Assembly: GCA_003260075.1 (NCBI GenBank)
Contig: QLIY01000491.1
Coordinates: forward strand, 55,246-119,245
Reading direction: 5' to 3'
Length of the DNA: 64,000 nucleotides
From: Phallusia mammillata
Taxonomy: Eukaryota; Chordata; Ascidiacea; Phlebobranchia; Ascidiidae
Below the pieces are notes generated by a model that saw nothing but the letters and a program-made list of their open reading frames with translations, was not told the origin of the DNA and did not search any database. Below are positions 22,674 through 37,326 of this stretch, in pieces. The position numbers and the translations under genes were made by a program. The first letter of the stretch is position 1; each line of letters opens with the position of its first letter.

Positions 22674-25204
22674 ATGGACGTCCTGGAAAAGGTATAATGA
22701 CGTCATAGTGTGGTAAAATGACGTATATAGTAGCGTTACGGATTTTTTTCGTCAGGTTGCTGGTAGATACTGCAATGAGCTACTTCCATACATCAAATGG
22801 GAACTAGAATGGGCTTACCTAATTTCAATGGTTCAATTATCGATCAACTCAGTCGGTATGGATACAAAAAATAATGCCTAATATAAAAAAAGTAATGGTA
22901 ACGTCATAAAACAGACTGCTCCGCCATAAACAATGCCATTTTTCATGTTTACAGATAGGGAGTGGCACAAACAGAATATTTTTCTCTCCTACTTGCGAGC
23001 TCTGCTTTTCGCTAGAGGTCCGGATATAATTCTCGCCCTTTGCACTGGAGAATCTCCTATTGCTGCCATTGCCTGCAACGAACTTATGTGGAAAGCAGCC
23101 GCTGTGTGGTACGCTTCAAGTACACTAGTGTTTGACCATTTGTACGCTGATCTCTAAGCAAGCCGATGTCATCCACTAAAATCCCTGTATAAACCAGTTG
23201 TTCCCAAACTGCTTATTATTTCACCGTAGCTGCAATTTTTTAAACATCCGTGGTCCGAGTGGCATGCACTATAAGCTAAATGTAGGTCGAAACCAAGCGA
23301 AAGCTTAAGTTAAGAGCTGGAATTTTTCTTCTAAAAGTATTCCTTCAACATCTCTTTAGGAAACCGCTGGTTTAAAATAACATGTACAATTCGTATAGGA
23401 AAGTATACACAGTTAACAAGTGCAATAAGTTTACCCCATTTTGTACCTAGGTGGTTGTCACTTTTCATACCATACGACATCTTTAACAAGATACTAAACA
23501 TCGAGCTTGGTGACGTCAAGCCACTCATCATACTACTGAAGATACTGACGTCACTTCGTTGCTTGGCAGCGGTGGAAGCAGGTATGGCAAAACTTCTGTA
23601 ATCAGTAATACGTTGAAAACATAAAACTATCGATTTTAGCATCCATTTTGAGAAAATATCAATAAAGTATGGCTTGGTTATTGCCATCCGGTTTATTGGG
23701 CCAAACTGATTTCATTAAACCACAATAGCAGTTGAACCATTTTGTAGGCGAAGCCAGGTTAAGTATCTAATATTGCCCAACTGGTTTAAAGCCGACTGTG
23801 TGACGCGGCAACTTACGTAAAATGGCAGTAAGCTTTTTACTATTGTGTTTGTAGTATCTGTGCCCGTTTTTCGCCCAAATGATCCTGAAGGATTTAAATT
23901 GCAGACCTTTCATATGACACAAAGCACTTTGTATTCAACAGGTGTAGCAGCGTCCCTGAAGGCCAACCCCGGCTGCTATATTGCTGTATTCATCGGTACA
24001 TTGGCTGGAAACGGAAGCTTTGCTGTAGCGGGAGTGTTTGGGGATTTTGCAAAGTCTGTCAGCACACCAAGGTATAAGCACAGCCTATACTGTGACGTAA
24101 CCTCAATTTTGTGTGACGTCACCATGACGTATTGGTGTGTTACAGGATCACCAAATTGGCGTTCTGTGATGCAATCCTCTTCACATTGGTACAGACCTGC
24201 TGCACTGGTTATGTGTCATCTTGTCTAGTACATGCAGTGTGTGCTGCATACTACATTGCTGCTGAGGTAAGAAAATATAGCTTTACAAACATTTTAAAGG
24301 CCGAACTGCAAAACATCAAAATCCAGAAAAGGGTTGCTTTTAGTTCACTATTTCCACCGAAGCAAAATAAGTTACAAAAACAAGACGTCATTTAGCAGTT
24401 ACGTCTGCACTAGCATAAAATTTTGGATTTCAAAACACACCGATCTGTTAATGCAGCGGTTCTCAAACTGGGGTCCGCGGTCCTTTAGGGCAGGGCTACT
24501 CAAACTTTCTTGTTCTGCGACCCCATTTTAAAACAGAAATTTCTACGCGACCCCTTGATGGGTATGATGTAAAGAAATACTTATTTTATACATATACCAT
24601 CTATTCTAATGGCGCTTAAAAAGCATACATTAATTTCTAACTTGATACACAGATTATCAGTCTTAGTTTTTATGACGTCATAATCTATATTGTGACGCTT
24701 GTGGCATCCGCTTTTTCGCATTGTTCGCACACAAAAGGCATAAAAAAAGTCTGACGCATATGGCTACTAGGCTGGTAATACTCTTTAAGTTCTACAAAAT
24801 GTGTTTAGAGCAGTTTGAATACGGGAATGATGTTTAAACAATAAATGTACGTGAAAAAGTTTGAGAACCACTGTGTTAATGTATTGTGGACAATGTACTG
24901 GTAATATGGACGAAAATAGCAACTTGTATCTTTAGGCAGACCGTATGTGAATCGGGCTCTTTATATATGCGTTATAGCCAGTATTTTCAACTGCCAGTTT
25001 AAATGCTTTTAGGAATTCATTTTGACAAATATTTGGATTTAACCACATGACTTTTACCAAAGCTTTGTTATGTTTATAAGTATCCCCTAACTAACCATCA
25101 TCTGTATTTAGATTATGGAAGCCTTTGGTCATAAAGTGGAATGTGTTGATCCTATGTATGAAGTTATCAGGAAGATTGTGGTCCTATGTGACCTTGTGAA
25201 GTAA
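22674..25204 (+). CDS. TMEM38: Divergent TRIC-type cation channel (TMEM38-like)
   Basis: Seven exons (22674-22691, 22756-22855, 22955-23108, 23451-23581, 23855-24071, 24146-24266, 25112-25204) join in phase to 277 residues, close to the 290-300 usual for TRIC proteins. TRIC channels are trimeric monovalent cation channels of the ER/SR that balance charge during calcium release. Recognisable points are hydrophobic segments throughout, ALCTGESPIAAI, VWWLSLFIPYDIFNKIL (compare human WYITFFCPHDL), a Gly-containing GTLAGNGSFAVAGVFGD where TRIC has GWARGAGG, and ITKLAFCDAILFTLVQ (compare YPAKVTLLGSVIFTFQ). The Lys-Glu-Val motif of vertebrate and nematode TRIC is not present at the aligned place. 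The basic C-terminal tail is short. Family membership is likely; channel activity is inference. Confidence 0.75.
24454..24873. mobile_element. hAT-like MITE (composite) with TSD tgttaatg
   Basis: The element starts CAGCGGTTCTCAAAC and ends GTTTGAGAACCACTG, imperfect terminal inverted repeats of hAT type. It is flanked by identical 8-bp duplications TGTTAATG at 24446-24453 and 24874-24881. A second 5' end (CAGGGCTACTCAAAC) at 24491 shows a nested or composite structure. It lies in the last intron of the TRIC-like gene and has no transposase frame. Confidence 0.85.
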
Positions 25205-25543
25205 AGAATGAAGAATTAAGGCATTTCATGAAGAAGGATTCCTTAGGGTTGTACATTTTTTTTCATGTCAGTTCATTTCACATGTACAGTATTCATTTTT
25301 TGTACCGATTCCTAAAAAAACATATTTTGCACTATTTTTTGTACACACAAATTTATCAGGCATTTGAGATGAGGTACAGTAATTCTAAATAGTTTCTGAT
25401 GTGTGGATTTTATTCAAATTGTCTTCCTAAATTTCAGTTTTATAACTGTTTTACAAAACCATATGTGTATGTAGTTTTGGAATATACTGCCGTATCTGTA
25501 TAGCCATTTTATACACTAACATGTAGCCGAACTGTGTATAACA

Positions 25544-25549
25544 AATAAA
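25544..25549 (+). terminator. Polyadenylation signal candidate of the TRIC-like gene
   Basis: AATAAA 340 bp downstream of the stop codon at 25202-25204, the first canonical hexamer in that stretch and upstream of an AT-rich segment. Assigned by position only. Confidence 0.45.
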
Positions 25550-25686
25550 CAATACCGTATGTATTTTTTAATGTGAAATTTCATGCAAGCTTGGACTGGT
25601 TTAGAATTTTATGTCGTTAACTGCAGCAAACGCTGAAATGGTAATATTTAAACCCATCCAAAAACAGTATAGAACGTCAGGTAGGA

Positions 25687-25911
25687 CAGGGGTCGACCTT
25701 TCTTGCACTGCGGACCGTTTTTAAAAGTGAAATTTTATCGCGGCCCGGTGTTCAAAAAACTACAAATATTCAGCAATGAAAACGACTAAATTAGTTTATC
25801 ATCCTCGGGATACACGGGCAAAATGTTTCATGGCATTTAACCTAAAAAAGTATACGGCCCGGAAACGAACTCCTCGCGGATCGGTACCGAGCCGCGGACC
25901 ACGTTAAGAGA
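25687..25911. mobile_element. hAT-like MITE, ends degraded
   Basis: Starts with CAGGGGTCGACC followed by TGCACTGCGGACCG and later TGAAATTTTATCGCGG. The same internal text recurs in the element starting at 43945. The far end near GCGGACCACGTTAAGAG is not a clean inverted repeat and no target-site duplication was found. It is positioned just downstream of the TRIC-like gene. Confidence 0.55.
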
Positions 25912-26291
25912 CACATTTACAGCAAAAAAAGTCAACATTTGTTCATGCACCATGCTGGGACATTTATGAGGCAAAAAAAGTGAAAAAAATAATTGGGACA
26001 ATTATGAAGCAAAAAAATTGAATAATACAGTCAAAAGAAAAAGGTTAAAGAAAAATATTTTTGGTTACAAATACAGCAATTCAAATGCACAGTTTCTAAA
26101 ATTAACATACAAAATTGACCCACATTTGTAAGATTTCTGTAGTTTCTGTTAACTTGCCGCCAGTGGCGTTGTTCTTAAGCCAAGTTGGCATAGCAACCGT
26201 GATACCTCGTAGCAACGCCTTTCGTGAACGAGTCATTCGCGGAAGGTTTTTGTTCAGGTTAGAACTGTAAGAGCAAGGAATCAGGTTAAAA

Positions 26292-30117
<3,826 letters not shown>

Positions 30118-30253
30118 TTAAACTTTTATTTTAACATTTTCTGTAATGTTTGTGAATAAGCACTTTGGGTTTTACTGGTTTAAGCAATTAAAATACAGCC
30201 ATGCTATACAATCTTTTTGTTTTGCCTTCTTTGTTATCCCCCTAAAAGAAACA

Positions 30254-30475
30254 AACTTACTTTTCCCTCCTTGCAACAGTGCCTTCTGATCCAACGAGAT
30301 TAGCGAATTTTCACTGCTTTGCCTTGTTGTACTTGTGTGATGTCACTGCATGATGTAAGGGGGGGGGGGAACTTGCTTTTTCCCTCCTTGCAACAGTGCC
30401 TTCTGATCCGACGAGATTAGCGAATTTCTCACTGCTTTGCCTTGTTGTACTTGTGTGATGTCACTGCATGATGTA
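30254..30475. repeat. Duplicated segment around an 11-G run
   Basis: About 100 bp (30254-30357) downstream of tektin-2 is repeated at 30370-30475 with a few substitutions and a 1-bp indel, the two copies being separated by the G run 30359-30369. This is the pattern expected from two allelic contig ends joined through a placeholder. A polyadenylation-type AATAAA follows at about 30484. Confidence 0.75.
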
Positions 30476-30483
30476 ATTGCTTC

Positions 30484-30489
30484 AATAAA
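30484..30489 (+). terminator. Polyadenylation signal candidate of tektin-2
   Basis: AATAAA 367 bp after the tektin-2 stop. The true distance is probably about 115 bp shorter because the intervening sequence is duplicated around a G-run join. Confidence 0.4.
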
Positions 30490-31025
30490 TCTGCACAAAG
30501 CAACTTGTTGTAGACGTCGATATATGTAACATGGCAAATTGCAAGGATCTAAATTGAACAAAACGTAATTTTTCAGCATTTGGGCACACACAGGGATAAA
30601 AGTGGCAGTATTGGTTAATTATGTTGTAAATGCAATTTTAAGCTGGTGATCGGTATTGAAATCTAAATAAAAGTTGACTATTGCAGCCACAGATTCGACA
30701 TTGTCAGATTAGTTTCTTCAAACAGAAAAAAGTTTAGCTTTCCGACATCAACTAATGTGAAAATAACATGTTTTTCTGTGGCGCGTTTTTCGAAGATTGT
30801 GAGTGGTTAAAAAAAGGCGATTGTGTCGAGTTTAGCGCTTTCTTCATTACTTTAATTGTTCATTGTTGCGTTTCAGTAGCGGCGAAAGGGCTTTTCACGC
30901 AGCAAAAGTAGTTCAGTTTTTTGTTTAATTGTTAACACTTGACAGGGCGATTTTTATTTATTGAAAAGCTACATTTGAACCATCCCTTGATTTACATTCG
31001 CTGATTTTAGTTGCAAACGTTTATT

Positions 31026-34000
31026 ATGCTTTCAACAAAAATGTTGTTATCTCATTTGGACCGAAACAGTTCGGTGGATGAAAACGGAAAGGTAAAACAT
31101 GGTTTGAAGTTAATTCTGTTGAAATGCAACTGTTAAGTGATCCTAATTAAAGCATTACTCCTACAAATATCAAAATATATGAGTTGCTCGGTAACAACTA
31201 AGAAGGTCCAGTACTTTACATAATTTCTAAATACCAACGTTTTGTTAAGGGGCCAAAACAATCTACTACAACAAATAAAACAAAGAAACGAGTTCTGCAG
31301 GCCAAGTCCACAAATGTGAAAGCTAATATCAGGTAATAACATGCTTTTTATGTTTTTGCAACTGTAAGTGTTGTGATTTAAATCGTTTACCCACATTCTA
31401 CATTATTTGTTCATGTATCGTAATTGTTTTGCCTGTTGTAGTTACTTTTGGTTTGACATGTAAATTGCCAATTGTTTGGGCTATAAGTGCTTGTATTGTT
31501 TAAGCCAGGGGTCACGAACCACTATTATTTAGAACAACTTTGGTACGCAAGTTCATTAACACATGGAAATATCAAGTAAACTGGCACACTTCGCCTAAAA
31601 GGTTGCCGACCCCTTTAACCATTAGTAATTCTATTCAACTCTTTCTAAAACATGCAATAAGCATGACTTGTACTTTTTCATTTACCTCATAAGCGAGATA
31701 TAGAAGTTTTACTTGAAAAATAGTTGCTTTAATATGAAACATTTTGATGATACCCAACATGAATTTTTACAGCCAATCCAATTCCAAAGGCTCAATTAAA
31801 GACTTTTTTGCTGATATTCCAAATGTACATTGTGAAAGAAAACGAAAGTTGGTTATATTTGACGAAAATGCGCAAACAGCAAAAAAGGTTAGTATACTTG
31901 GTATATAAAAGCTAAAAAATTGAAATGGTGCTGCTGAGTTTGATTAACAGAATAACAGTGATTTATAGAAACTGCATGTTAACATAATTTACACACCTAC
32001 CTTGGCAAACTGTTGTTTAAATAAAATCAAAATATTGACCCCGAGCTCAACATCGACACAGTTTCCATGCCCTTGCGTCTGTTCAACACCTGACCTATAT
32101 CTCCGGTTCTTATCTTTTCATCTACGCCACCTTTCTAAATGCCGGTTCCCTGTTATCGTCTGTGACGTCACTTTACACATCTGGCTTTTACCTTTTTTTC
32201 CTTAGTGCTTTATATACCGTGTTCTACAGCTTGATTGACAACCTACACTGATGATGACAACAGAGATTGTTGAAACGGCTGAACGATGTATTCCGCGAAA
32301 CGACCACTACCTTGGCAGTAATGTTTATGATTAAATTGATTTAGCGTATTTTTTAACATTTATAGAGCAAAACGATATCCACACAAACCTCTCCAGATGT
32401 TGTGGATTTGACATGCAGTGAGACACCTAGTGATAAGTATTGGGAGTTACTTGCAGAGGAAAGAAGAAAAGTCCTTCATGAAGCTCTGGATGAAAACAAG
32501 CAGGTAAAAATAAAAGGCTTCAGCTGTGTTTCGAAAAATATCAAATGTCGGATATACTAGAGCAGGGGTGTGCAACATTTTTCGACAGTGGGCCATATAA
32601 CCAATTTCAGGCATCAAGCGAGGGACATATAATTTTTTTCATGTACACAATAAATTTTAAATTCTTTCAAAGCATCAATGCATTTATTTTCTAAAACATA
32701 CACAGTTTCGCTGCAACACTTTCACAACAAAATAATTGTTTACTAGGCAAAGAGAATTATCATGTCACATTAGGTGAAGTACTTGCAAACTGTTGTGTGG
32801 TCCAGTGGTCAGAAAACGCTGGTTTAGCTTGTACTTGTTACATATGGTATAGCAACTTAAAGAGATTTACCAAAAACTAGTGGAAAATTTTGCTTTCCAG
32901 AAGAACTAAATGTTTTCTCTAAATCAGAGTGCTGGCAAGGGCCACACTATATAGCTTGATGGGTTGGATTGTAGCCGGGGGGGGGGTGAACTAAATGTTT
33001 TCTCTAAATCAGTGTGCTGGCAAGGGCCACACTATATAGCTTGATGGGTTGGATTGTAGCCCAAAGGCCACTTATTGCACACCCTTGCACTAGAGTTTCT
33101 ATTTATCTAACTTTTTTTCAATTTAGGTGTTGGCAAACACAGACCAGTTTAGGACAGACATAATTTTGTGACCCATCACTCAATGAAAATTACTTGTCCG
33201 GTGCATCCAAAAATATGTTATTCAATAAAATAATAAAATATTAAGCAATAGGGATTTTGTTGCCATTAAATGCTTTCAACTCTGGATAATAGCTGTCAAT
33301 GACACCCTCATTATGTTCCATATGTTCAGCCAACAAAATGTGATATTTCTATGCAGTACTGGCTCCTGGTACCAAATCGTTCAGACTGTTTGCCAACCCA
33401 TGGTTTAACTGAATGAGTCAGCTAAATACTACTGGTTATACAGTGTTTGTTGCTCTAAAATAACTGGTTTAATTGACTTCATGGTGTGAAACTTGTGTCC
33501 ACCAAAATGGCTTACACACAAGTTTTGGCCAGTATTTACTTCTGGAATTATTTTTAACCATGATTTTTATACCTATTTGCAAATGTTAATGTGGTGTTAC
33601 TGCCTTTATTGCAACTGAAATTAAATAGAAAAATGGATTTTTTTATTTTAGCTTGCCGATGAAATTGAAAAGAAAGATGAAATCATAAAAGATCTCAAAA
33701 CTGAAGTTGAAAGTTTGGGAGAAACAGCATCGCAAGCAGAGTACCTTGCTTCTGTCATTGAACAACTTGGAGAAGACTGTCTTGATACAGGTTAGACACA
33801 AGAATATCCTTGATAGTCACAAAACAAAACACATGTTTGTGCCAACAAATTAAACAAATGTATATAAATGTAAACTACAGTAGAATAAAAAAGTATTTGA
33901 CAGAGTATTCCTGACATCAATGTACCCTATATAGCAGGGATGGCCAGACCTGCCTGATGCTGGAGCCGCATATCACAAAACTTAGTTTTAAAAGAGCCGC

Positions 34001-35068
34001 AACACAAAAAATCAGAAATGAATTTATTCACTCACATTAAAGTGTACGCTATCAAATAAAGATTATTGTGGTGTGGTGATACTGCGAGTCTCCACCTGGG
34101 ATGCAAGGTGTTTGAAATTAGGCTGATATGATGGGAAAGTTTTTGTGTTTAGCTCCGTAATGACGTTTTAAGTTGCTGGTTTTGTAATGATTGGGCAAAG
34201 CTTGACAGATAAGACACACAGGTTTAAACTTTGCAGTTATTGCTAGTATAAGCCGCAATACAAATGTAAAATGCTTTTAATGTCAGCCCTGAACTACAGC
34301 TTAAATCTGGCAATAAATTTGACTACAATGCACAAGCTAGCACGCTTCTGTACAATGATGTCATTTTCTTCTTTCGGAATGTTTATTGGTTATTACAAAC
34401 AGCCAGTCTATACGTGATAGAATGCATTGTTTTATCATTTGGTCAAACAACTGCAAGATGGGAAAAATGCATGTGCAACATTAAAGAGCCGCAATCAAAG
34501 ACTTAAAGAGCTGCATGCGGCTCGAGAGCCGCAGTTTGGCCACCCCTGCTATATAGTCATCAAAATTACCAATTATGTAAATGTATTTGTGCTTTCAAAC
34601 AACCATTTTAATTCTAAAAAGCTAGTGTAAAAGTTAGAAGCTACTTTATGCTAGTCTCTGGCTATTTATTTTGTCAAAATGTCAAAGTAAAATTGGTTCA
34701 TGTTTTTATGTGATTTGAAATCCACAGCTAAAGCGCATGATGATCCTGATCCAGAAGATGAACTTGCCATCACTTGTGAGAATCCACCTTCTGACGAAGA
34801 ATTTAAAAACTTAGACACAAACCTCCCAACAACTTCAAACCAGGATAATAACCTTGATAAAACTTGTACTTTAAGTTCTAACCCAAATGAAAATTGCAAT
34901 TCAAAGGATATTGAAGCTTTAGATCACAGCGACACAAGCTGTTCAGATTCTCAAAAACAGAAGATATTGGATGTTAAACATAATATTGACACATTCTCTG
35001 ATATTGTTAATGAGGAACATGAAGAAAATGAAAAAGAAAACTCTGCCCCAGCTCCTTCACAATCATAA
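31026..35068 (+). CDS. GMNN: Geminin, DNA replication licensing inhibitor
   Basis: Six exons (31026-31091, 31250-31332, 31773-31887, 32366-32503, 33652-33790, 34728-35068) give about 293 residues, longer than the 209 of human geminin. Geminin binds Cdt1 and blocks re-licensing of replication origins, and it also acts in cell-fate control. The coiled-coil core at about 113-175 is diagnostic: YWELLAEERRKVLHEAL, DENKQLADEIEKKDEII and AEYLASVIEQL match vertebrate geminin almost position by position. A basic stretch (KTKKRVL, ERKRKLV) lies N-terminal. The extra length is an acidic, Ser/Asn-rich C-terminus (about 181-293). No clear N-terminal RxxL destruction box was seen. Introns 4 and 5 each contain an hAT-like element. 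Confidence 0.95.
31506..31612. mobile_element. hAT-like MITE remnant in geminin intron 2
   Basis: Begins CAGGGGTCACGAACC and ends GGTTGCCGACCCCT, an imperfect inverted pair of hAT type about 107 bp apart. The flanks show only a weak possible duplication, so the boundary is approximate. Confidence 0.5.
32563..33087. mobile_element. hAT-like MITE in geminin intron 4
   Basis: Starts CAGGGGTGTGCAAC and ends TTGCACACCCTTG. Flanks tactagag (32555-32562) and cactagag (33088-33095) agree at 7 of 8 positions. The 3' third is artificially duplicated: about 85 bp before the G run 32977-32986 repeats immediately after it with a single-base difference. Confidence 0.75.
33935..34548. mobile_element. hAT-like element in geminin intron 5, TSD ctatatag
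   Basis: Starts CAGGGATGGCCAGACCTGC and ends GCAGTTTGGCCACCCCTG, flanked by identical 8-bp duplications CTATATAG (33927-33934 and 34549-34556). At 614 bp it is the longest in the window. It contains GAGCCGCA-type text at both ends and no long frame, so it is non-autonomous. Confidence 0.85.
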
Positions 35069-35127
35069 ACAGTGTTTTTATTTTACAATCTCATTTGTTT
35101 GATTTCTGTTGTTGTTGTTTGTTTGGA

Positions 35128-35133
35128 AATAAA
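35128..35133 (+). terminator. Polyadenylation signal candidate of geminin
   Basis: AATAAA 60 bp downstream of the geminin stop codon, following a T/G-rich stretch. Good position for the 3' end of this gene. Confidence 0.6.
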
Positions 35134-35469
35134 ATTGAATACTGTGCCAGGCCCGGAAGTAAATAGATAATGGTTTCCCTACTAGAGAGGGGAAACAATT
35201 TTTTACTGATTTATATTTTTCTGCTGGATTTTGCAAATACACCTTCGTCATGAACTGTTTGATGAATTCCTTGAAAACTTTTACATGCAGTAGGTGGTCA
35301 TATCCATGTAATATGTGACAAAGTGTTTGGCCACAAAAGACCCACCAATTATGACATAAAGCTGATCAAAGTTATAAAATCGATTTAAATGAGCTAAAAT
35401 TGAAACAACTTATACGACTTGGTTTGGTGGTATGCTGATTGCAGTGTTCACTGTTCCCAATTTACTTAT

Positions 35470-35785
35470 TAGCACCCACAATGGGCAAAATTATTTCAAT
35501 GAAATTCAAATGCTTGTAACATGCATTTGCTAGGTGTTGTGTTTCAACATGCAGCCCCCAAGTTGCACCCCAAGCCTCCAAAAATGGGCGAATCGTTTTA
35601 ACATTCTGGATTGGATGAAATTGTACTGGGGGGGGGGCGGGCAAAATTATTGAAATAAAATTCAAATGCTTGTAACATGCATTTGCTAGGTGTTGTGTTT
35701 CAACACGCAGCCCCCAAGTTGCACCCCAAGCCTCGAAAAATGGGCGAATCGTTTTAACATTCTGGATTGGATGAAATTGTACTCT
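35470..35785. repeat. Duplicated segment around a 10-G run
   Basis: Sequence at about 35479-35627 is repeated at 35638-35781 with several scattered substitutions (for example CAACATGC versus CAACACGC). The G run 35628-35637 lies between. Both copies resemble one locus in two alleles. Long frames through both copies on the minus strand are a by-product. Confidence 0.75.
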
Positions 35786-35994
35786 TGGTTTTGTGTGCCA
35801 TTTTGGGGTGTTTGTTTTTACTGCTGTCACCATTTTTTTTCAAAAACCCTCGGTGGTGGGAGTTTTTGTAAACAATGTTGAAATTTAATGAGTGCTGACA
35901 GTTCTAAATCATATAGCACATTGAATTTCGCTGTCATTTATATATCCACTTATCAAACACACTGTTTTTTTTTCATTTTGGTATCAGTATAAAA

Positions 35995-36323
35995 TAGGCC
36001 TACCATACGTCCTCTTTTTTAACGAAAAGTAAGTAGTCCTCCAAGGACAATAAAAAATGCCCAAATGTCCTCCTTTTTGAATTTACCAAATACTTAAATA
36101 ACAATTGCGTCTTTAAAACCGGCCAAGCGAGTTGTGGTCATGATTAATTGAAATTCACAATTTATAGTAAGTTAAACTTCATCCAAATTGGACCATAATA
36201 ATTGACTGCGTGAAATTCGTCAAAAATCTTGTGCCTTCATATTCTTTGGACACAAAAGTAAGTGTCTGTACTCTTTCTCGAGAATGTGTCCTCCTTTTTG
36301 GTGGTGAAAATATGGTAGGCCTA
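35995..36323. mobile_element. MITE with TAGGCCTACCATA ends and TSD gtataaaa
   Basis: Perfect terminal inverted repeats (TAGGCCTACCATA and TATGGTAGGCCTA) bracket 329 bp. They are flanked by identical 8-bp duplications GTATAAAA (35987-35994, 36324-36331). The 8-bp duplication suggests an hAT-superfamily mobiliser although the termini are not CAG/CTG. Internal text (GTCCTCCTTTTT) is itself inverted near both ends. Confidence 0.8.
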
Positions 36324-37249
36324 GTATAAAATTATGTTACAATGTTTGTGTCCTTGACATGACACCCACTGTGCACCAGAGCTGTCATTGTTTTGGCGGA
36401 CTCAGTGACTCCATGTAGCTACACGCCCACTTGGTAGTTATATATTAATAAGTGTACAAATGGGAATTGCTTGTTACACAGGGAAGCCAAAATACACGTT
36501 TTTGGGTGGTGTTTTGATAGTGTTTAAGTACTAAAAAAGTCTGTTTATTCCTGCATAGTTCCGAAAACAATCCCAAACCTCGCGAATCAAAGTTGTTTTT
36601 CTGGATATCGGAAGTATTTTTAACTACCCAGATAAACACGAATCCGCAACATCAAGCAGCTAACCTGATCAAGTCAGCAAGCTAATCGTGGAGCAAAACG
36701 TCTATCTTGTGTTTCTACGGTGAAAATGGAGTCAATCACGTGACTCTTGGTTACTTTCAGGTTCTTATAACCTATTTCTCCCTCGTTTCTCCCAAATTTA
36801 CCAACCCTAACTTGCATACGTAACAATTCTTCTTGGCCTCAAATTATATCAAATTAACCAATTGGAGGTACTTTTCCCATTGGGTATTAATGGATTCGTG
36901 TAACGGTATTGGTGTTCATATGGATTAAATCTTGACACAAGCCGGCATATCGGCTGTTTTCGTAAATGCAGGCTGACAGGCTTATTGTAGGCTATTGTTC
37001 TACGCTGCTACATGACACAGAACAACAGCCAGCATGACAGACATGACAAAATTAAAAACACGTACACCTCAGTTTCACACCTCACACGACATATTTAAAT
37101 GATATGTGGGATACATGACCGAGCCCGCAGAGGTGGTATTCTATTTAAGAAGTGGGAAAAGCTGTGACGCTTGTGTTACGCTGATATTACGTAATAATGT
37201 CGGCGGTAACATACAGGTGTGTGACTCTGACATGCACTGTTTTTGACAC

Positions 37250-37256
37250 TATAAAA
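37250..37256 (+). promoter_or_regulatory. TATA box candidate of protease A
   Basis: TATAAAA 71-77 bp upstream of the ATG at 37327. Protease D has TATAAAA at 60516-60522, 80-86 bp before its ATG. The matching position in two paralogues supports a core promoter. Confidence 0.55.
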
Positions 37257-37326
37257 TGTAGTTGCAATCAAATTGTGTCAAAATAAAAATCAGTTGTGTG
37301 CAGCCTTGGGCATTTGAACTGAAACT

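Larger units (their letters stand above)
35069..37249. other. Intergenic between geminin and protease A
   Basis: No coding exon recognised. It contains the duplicated segment 35470-35785 around a G run and a MITE at 35995-36323. The open frames seen here arise from the duplication or the MITE. Confidence 0.5.

Noticed and set aside
23331..23687. 118-codon minus-strand open frame
   Set aside because: Antisense of TRIC-like exon 23451-23581, whose + strand reading (FIPYDIFNKIL) fits the family and splice phases.
35462..35833. 123-codon minus-strand open frame with an internal repeat
   Set aside because: The repeat is created by the duplicated flanks around the G run at 35628-35637; no family resemblance or splice context.
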